Assembly: GCA_003235605.1 (NCBI GenBank)
Contig: QJVU01000215.1
Location: forward strand, 1-6,571
Direction: 5' to 3'
Length of the DNA: 6,571 nt
From: Planctomycetota bacterium
GTDB lineage: Bacteria > Planctomycetota > UBA1135 > UBA2386
Notes under the pieces: model-generated
Databases searched by the model: none
What the model saw: the letters and a program-made list of their open reading frames with translations, nothing else
What the model was told of the DNA's origin: nothing
Shown: piece by piece, positions 5,465 through 6,571 of the stretch
Layout of the letters: each line of letters starts with the position of its first letter
Numbering within the stretch: the first letter of the stretch is position 1
Position numbers and translations under genes: made by a program

Positions 5465-6571
5465 CTAAGGCGTGTACGTTGTCGATCTAGGAAGGGGCGG
5501 GGCTGTCGCTCCCGACGAACCGGCTGAGGTCGAATTCACCCCGTCGCACGACGAGCGGGGGACCAGTCTTACCTCGCCTGGAGTTGTCCTCCCGGTGGTG
5601 TACACAGCCTCGTAGCTGCGCCACTCTTGCTCATCTGTGAAGGCGCAGGCCCGGCGGCGTGCCTGGCGACCGAGGATCCGGCGCCGCTCCGGGTTGCCGG
5701 CTAGCGCCCGGATCGTCCGAGCCAGCAGGTCAGGCCTCCGGACCGGAAGCAGCAGGCCGCCGCCATCGGCCAGGATGTGGGGGACTCCACCCACGGCGGT
5801 GGCAACCACTGGCTTGCCACAGGCCATTGCCTCCAAGAGGACCTTGGGTGCCGCCTCGTGGTCGGAGCACAACACAAGTACATCCAGCTCGCGCAGAAAC
5901 GCAGGCATGTCGGTGATCCTCGAGACCAGGTGCACGTGGTGGAGTCCGTCGGCTAGGTCCGTGATCTCCGCCTGGGTGGGGCCTTGTCCCACGAGCACGA
6001 AGTGGGCCTGGTCCGGAGCGATGTGTTGGGCGGCGTGGATCAGATCCGCCTGTCGCTTGATGCGGTGCATCCGCCCGACATGTCCCACGAGCAATGCCGT
6101 CTTGGGGATGCCCAGACGCTGCCGCCAGGACCCCACCGGTCCGGTCGGCTCAAACGTATCCAGGTCCACCCCGTTCCAGATCACGCTGCACCGGCGTACC
6201 CAGCGACGCTCTACGAGCCTGGTGGCAAGCTCTTCGGAGACGGCGATGAGTCGATCGGCGCGCCGGGCGGCCCATCTGGTCAGCATGCGAGCACCATGGG
6301 TGTCATGGTCCGGCCAGGTGTGGAAGGTGCCCACGACGAGAGGTGGGCGCCGCTTCATCAAGCGGGCAGCGACGCAGGCGTAGAACACAGCGGTGTCGTT
6401 GTGAGCGTGCAAGATGTCGATCTGCTGCTTGTGGGCGAAGCCGGCCAGATACCTTGGGAAACGCCAGTCCAATCCGGGGCGGCGTGGCAGGAAGTGTGTT
6501 TCCAGCTTGCCGGGATCGAAGTCCACGTCGACGCTGCGGAACGGTGTATCGAAGAGCAAGAGACCGGCTTC
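5465..6571 (-). CDS. GT4-type glycosyltransferase, N-terminus outside window
   Basis: The frame is open to the right edge, where it begins EAGLLLFDTPFR, so the 368 residues seen lack the start of the N-terminal Rossmann domain. Counting from the edge, the acceptor-side half has IDILHAHND (51-58) and VVGTFHTWPDHD (79-90). The interdomain region has IWNGVDLDTF (131-140). The donor-binding half has GHVGRMHRIKRQADLI (163-178) with the K/R that contacts nucleotide-sugar phosphates. The E-x7-E motif DHEAAPKVLLEAMACGKPVV uses Glu239 and Glu247, followed by VGGVPHIL. This is the GT-B fold of retaining GT4 enzymes, which transfer sugar from a nucleotide sugar in making cell-surface polysaccharide or glycolipid; donor and acceptor are unknown. 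The last 45 residues after EAVY (about 324) are Ser/Thr/Pro-rich and unlike the family, so the natural 3' end may have been replaced. The stop is a TAG at 5465-5467. Confidence 0.9.
   Translation of the reverse strand, partial: EAGLLLFDTPFRSVDVDFDPGKLETHFLPRRPGLDWRFPRYLAGFAHKQQIDILHAHNDTAVFYACVAARLMKRRPPLVVGTFHTWPDHDTHGARMLTRWAARRADRLIAVSEELATRLVERRWVRRCSVIWNGVDLDTFEPTGPVGSWRQRLGIPKTALLVGHVGRMHRIKRQADLIHAAQHIAPDQAHFVLVGQGPTQAEITDLADGLHHVHLVSRITDMPAFLRELDVLVLCSDHEAAPKVLLEAMACGKPVVATAVGGVPHILADGGGLLLPVRRPDLLARTIRALAGNPERRRILGRQARRRACAFTDEQEWRSYEAVYTTGRTTPGEVRLVPRSSCDGVNSTSAGSSGATAPPLPRSTTYTP

Noticed and set aside
5637..6383. 248-codon plus-strand open frame opposite the glycosyltransferase
   Set aside because: It is an antisense shadow; GT4 motifs are unambiguous on the minus strand.
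1..6571. CRISPR array, tRNA, rRNA or phage genes
   Set aside because: No regularly spaced direct repeats, cloverleaf-like or rRNA-like sequence and no phage structural motifs were seen in the window.

Overview
This is a GC-rich fragment (about two thirds G+C by eye) from a bacterial chromosome or metagenomic contig. The mix of genes suggests an uncultured environmental bacterium of the Planctomycetes, Acidobacteria, Rokubacteria or deltaproteobacterial sort. That mix is a type III polyketide synthase, a Tat-like Rieske protein, an N-terminal domain of the SBBP/beta-propeller secreted-protein type, a ParE-type toxin-antitoxin pair and an integrase-core transposase remnant. The taxonomic guess is weak because no rRNA or marker gene is present.

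Layout. At 1-392 (minus) lies the N-terminal part of a secreted protein that runs off the left edge. At about 555-898 (minus) is a decayed, frameshifted fragment of an IS3-like (integrase-core) transposase, which abuts the stop codon of the next gene. At 886-1980 (minus) is an intact type III polyketide synthase (chalcone/stilbene synthase superfamily). It is preceded in the same direction by a Rieske [2Fe-2S] protein (2109-2603, minus). The 128-base gap between them holds two perfect inverted repeats. A divergent intergenic region (2604-2759) separates these from an MFS transporter (2760-4013, plus). Rieske, PKS and transporter could form a small biosynthesis-plus-export neighbourhood, which is inference.

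Convergent with the transporter is a remnant of an exported HEAT-repeat protein (about 4032-4454, minus), whose reading frame runs without a break into antisense transporter sequence. Next comes a toxin-antitoxin locus (plus): a ParD-like antitoxin at 4534-4761 overlaps by one base a RelE/ParE-family toxin at 4761-5073, and the toxin carries a single-base frameshift. The antitoxin start sits just 7 bases after a TATCAT box framed by an inverted repeat, which suggests an autoregulated, possibly leaderless promoter.

From 5074 to about 5464 there is no recognised gene. The stretch holds a GC-rich hairpin right after the toxin, a strong 13-bp hairpin at 5212-5242, and then about 220 bases rich in inverted repeats that begin GTGTG. 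This could be a 5' fragment of a group II intron or another structured RNA, but that is unproven. The right end (5465-6571, minus) is a GT4-type glycosyltransferase whose N-terminus lies outside the window and whose last 45 residues look unlike the family.

The window therefore mixes intact metabolic genes with several decaying or broken ones (transposase, HEAT protein, toxin), as expected of a recombining accessory region.
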